Assembly: GCA_947452325.1 (NCBI GenBank)
Contig: CANGCZ010000067.1
Span: 1 to 7,822, forward strand
DNA length: 7,822 nucleotides
From: Comamonadaceae bacterium
GTDB taxonomy: Bacteria > Pseudomonadota > Gammaproteobacteria > Burkholderiales > Burkholderiaceae_C
Direction of reading: 5' to 3'
Shown here: one piece after another, positions 5,946-7,822 of the stretch
Layout of the letters: the number at the start of each line of letters is the position of its first letter
Position numbering within the stretch: position 1 is the stretch's first letter
The notes under the pieces: model-generated
The model's input: the letters and a program-made list of their open reading frames with translations, nothing else
The model's database searches: none
Told to the model about the DNA's origin: nothing
Position numbers and translations under genes: made by a program

Positions 5946-6257
5946 TCAACCGGAAATTTCAAAATCCACTTGGGCACGTTCGGTGCGAATCTCGCGCATT
6001 AAATGTTTGATGTCCTCATGCGCCGGGTGTTCGTTGTACGCTTTCAAATCTGCCCAAGACGCAAATCGCATGCTGATGGCAAAGTCAAATGCGCCGTCCA
6101 CGTCCACCACATTGGCATCTGCAAACACCTCTAACAAACCGGGCAGGTGTGGCTGCATGCCCAGAAATGCTATTTTCAACTTGGCTGCATGCGCGGCATT
6201 TTCTGCGGGTGTGTCGCCTTTGAGCTTCCACATCACCAAATGCAATACCTGGCTCAT
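5946..6257 (-). CDS. Dabb-domain (stress-responsive A/B barrel) small protein
   Basis: A 103-residue protein that is one single Dabb domain, a dimeric ferredoxin-like alpha/beta barrel. MSQVLHLVMWKLKGDTPAEN is the typical first strand with the conserved His6. The middle GLLEVFADANVVDVDGAFDFAISMRFASWADLKAYNEHPAHEDI has the usual pattern of strands followed by AYxxHPxH. Its start overlaps the stop of the dioxygenase gene as ATGA (6254-6257), with AAGG six bases upstream, so the two are translationally coupled. Dabb proteins have no single known reaction; some relatives act on aromatic or polyketide compounds. Its place between ring cleavage and CoA transfer suggests a pathway role, perhaps on an unstable intermediate, but this is inference. 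Confidence 0.85.
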   Translation of the reverse strand: MSQVLHLVMWKLKGDTPAENAAHAAKLKIAFLGMQPHLPGLLEVFADANVVDVDGAFDFAISMRFASWADLKAYNEHPAHEDIKHLMREIRTERAQVDFEISG

Positions 6258-7123
6258 GCAACACCTTCTGCAGCCAGCACAAAGTCATAGGTCAATGTGT
6301 AAAACGGTATTGTCATTTGCTGTCCGTCAGGCGCTTCACCCGCTTCATGGCGTATGTATTTTCCCAGCAGCGACGAGCGTACGCCGAACACCACATCGCT
6401 TTGCAAATAATCATCGTCATCACGAAACACATGGGTGATCAAGCTTTGGCAACCGGGTGCATCGATTTTGAAATGCACATGGGCGGGTCGCCACGGGTGT
6501 CTGCCAGTGGCCAGCAGCATTTGTCCCACCGGTCCATCCACTGGCACCGGGTATGACACGGGCAACACGGTTTGAAACGCCACCCGTCCTTGCGCATCGG
6601 TATGCAAAATGCCGCGTGCTTGGTTGGCTTGCAGTTCAGGCCGTTGCACGTCATACAAACCGTCAGCATCAGCCTGCCATATATTGACGCGAGCACCCGC
6701 CACTGCTTTGCCTTCGGTATTCAAGACGCGAGCAGTGACAAACAAGGGTTCACCGCTGGCACCGTTGGCAATGTCCTGACCGGTTTGGTACTCAGGCGGC
6801 TGGTCGATATGGAACGGTCCGAACACGGTTGCCTCAGTGGCACCTGCGGGTTTGGCGTTTTGCATGGCCACGGTCAACATGGACAAGCCCAAAGTGTCCG
6901 ATAACAAAATGAACTCTTGTCTCTTGTCATCGCACTTGTGACCGATGGCGGTCAAAAACTGTATGCCGGTCATCCATTCTTCTTCGCTCAATTGCACTTC
7001 GCGGGCGAAATCATGCAGATGCCGGATGAGTGAAGACATGATGGTCTTGAGTCGCGGGTTGTCGCAGTTGTCCAATCTGTCAAGAACTGCTTGCGTGATG
7101 GAATGCTCGTTGATATTGACCAT
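6254..7123 (-). CDS. intradiol ring-cleavage dioxygenase, hydroxyquinol 1,2-dioxygenase-like
   Basis: Non-haem Fe(III) dioxygenase that opens a catechol-type ring between the two hydroxyls; the closest family by sequence features is hydroxyquinol 1,2-dioxygenase (product maleylacetate). The 289 residues comprise an N-terminal helical dimerisation domain (about 1-100) and the C-terminal intradiol domain. Fe ligands are visible: Tyr157 (DGLYDVQ), Tyr191 (SYPVPVDGPVG), and His215 and His217 (HPWRPAHVHF), with Arg212 beside them. TVFGPFHIDQPPEY and ATGRHPWRPAHVHF resemble the hydroxyquinol group more than plain catechol or protocatechuate enzymes. ATG 7123 is chosen for the AAGGAA 6 bases upstream; the open frame extends to 7168 without support. 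It begins 49 bases after livM and overlaps the Dabb gene by 4. Catechol or chlorocatechol cleavage cannot be excluded. Confidence 0.88.
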   Translation of the reverse strand: MVNINEHSITQAVLDRLDNCDNPRLKTIMSSLIRHLHDFAREVQLSEEEWMTGIQFLTAIGHKCDDKRQEFILLSDTLGLSMLTVAMQNAKPAGATEATVFGPFHIDQPPEYQTGQDIANGASGEPLFVTARVLNTEGKAVAGARVNIWQADADGLYDVQRPELQANQARGILHTDAQGRVAFQTVLPVSYPVPVDGPVGQMLLATGRHPWRPAHVHFKIDAPGCQSLITHVFRDDDDYLQSDVVFGVRSSLLGKYIRHEAGEAPDGQQMTIPFYTLTYDFVLAAEGVA

Positions 7124-7172
7124 GTTGTTCCTTGAATGAATCAGATCGCTGAATACAGCGCAAACCACAGTA

Positions 7173-7822
7173 TCAGTTCAAGCGCCTTTGGGTGGGAAAA
7201 AGCGCCCAGCCCCAACGCTGCTGCGCGTAGCCCCACAAGCCTTGTTTGAAATACATGGTGACGATGATGGCCAACAAACCCAAGCCCATCAAATACCAAC
7301 TGCCGTAGTCACTGAAGAATTTGTTGAGCACCCAAAAAATCAATGCGCCGACGATGGGACCTTCTATGCGGCCCATGCCGCCAATCACCACCATGAAAAT
7401 CGCAAATGCGGTCCAGTTCACGCTAAAAGCAGCGTCTGGTGTGATGCGTAAATTGCTAAGGTAGTACATGGCCCCAGCCAAACCTGCACCCAAGCCCGCC
7501 ACCACATACACCGCCAGCTTGGTGCGTTGAACCGCAATGCCTTGTGATTCAGCGGCGACTTCGTTATCGCGGATCGCCATCAAGGCCAGGCCGCGTTTGC
7601 TGCGCAAAAACAAATAAACCAGCACCACGGCTGCCACCATGCCGGCCAGTGCCATCCAAAAAGTGGTTTGTTCACGAACAGTTTTGCTGATGCCACTGAA
7701 CGCCGTGAGGCTGGTGCCCGAACCGCCACCGACCACAGACATATTGGCAAAGCTTAACCGAAAGACTTCGGCAATCACCCAGGTGCCAATGGCGAAATAA
7801 CCGCCTTGCAATCGGAAGGCCA
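7173..7822 (-). CDS. livM: Liv-type ABC transporter permease LivM (5' end missing)
   Basis: Inner-membrane permease of a HAAT-type importer; the frame stays open to the window edge (codons for A F R L precede QGGYFAIGTWV), so the N-terminal membrane helices are outside. About 216 residues are visible. Several hydrophobic spans are clear: WMALAGMVAAVVLVYLFL, YVVAGLGAGLAGAMYYL, AFAIFMVVIGGMGRIEGPIV leading into GALIFWVL, and YLMGLGLLAIIVTMYF. The cytoplasmic coupling loop GLALMAIRDNEVAAESQGI, which contacts the ATPases, is the LivM hallmark. It is the most upstream gene of the aromatic operon seen here, 49 bases before the dioxygenase, so uptake of the pathway substrate is a reasonable guess. 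No livG or livF follows it in this operon. Confidence 0.92.
   Translation of the reverse strand, partial: AFRLQGGYFAIGTWVIAEVFRLSFANMSVVGGGSGTSLTAFSGISKTVREQTTFWMALAGMVAAVVLVYLFLRSKRGLALMAIRDNEVAAESQGIAVQRTKLAVYVVAGLGAGLAGAMYYLSNLRITPDAAFSVNWTAFAIFMVVIGGMGRIEGPIVGALIFWVLNKFFSDYGSWYLMGLGLLAIIVTMYFKQGLWGYAQQRWGWALFPTQRRLN

Overview
The window looks like chromosomal DNA from a proteobacterium, most likely a betaproteobacterium of the Burkholderiales type. That guess rests on moderate GC, dense short-gap operons, branched-chain-amino-acid-type (Liv/HAAT) ABC transporters linked to aromatic degradation genes, and the flavour of the VapBC and Xre-RES modules. No rRNA or tRNA is visible, so the taxonomy is an inference.

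Layout. Left edge (1-1324, + strand): the two ATPase genes of a Liv-type ABC importer, livG (5' end cut off by the window) and livF, overlapping by 8 bases. Centre (1413-4105): a defence/addiction-like block. A minus-strand operon encodes an Xre/MbcA/ParS-type antitoxin (2153-2548) and its RES-domain toxin (1413-2141). A divergent plus-strand group follows: a glyoxalase-like VOC protein (2754-3491), a VapB antitoxin reading frame (3495-3701) and a VapC PIN-domain toxin (3698-4105). An AT-rich intergenic region with overlapping palindromes (2594-2621) lies between the two divergent groups. From 4106 to 4557 no intact gene is seen; the stretch holds AT-rich DNA and a decayed minus-strand reading frame.

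Right part (4558-7822, minus strand): one tightly packed operon. In transcription order it holds a livM-type permease (cut by the window edge), an intradiol dioxygenase most like hydroxyquinol 1,2-dioxygenase, a small Dabb (stress-responsive A/B barrel) protein, and the two subunits of a 3-oxoadipate CoA-transferase (PcaI, PcaJ). Read together, the genes suggest uptake of an aromatic or other organic acid, intradiol ring cleavage, and CoA activation of 3-oxoadipate. If the ring substrate is hydroxyquinol, a maleylacetate reductase is needed and is not in the window.

The most striking detail is at the VOC-vapB junction. The VOC reading frame runs in frame straight into a recognisable VapB N-terminus (FMNGNS, stop, AVRIPQEFR). 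A single TAG sits where this VapB family normally has the Gln of the SQAVR motif. The VOC protein therefore carries the start of VapB as its tail, and VapB itself can only begin at a GTG three bases after that stop. The window is otherwise made of known families, and I see no clear new multi-gene system in it.
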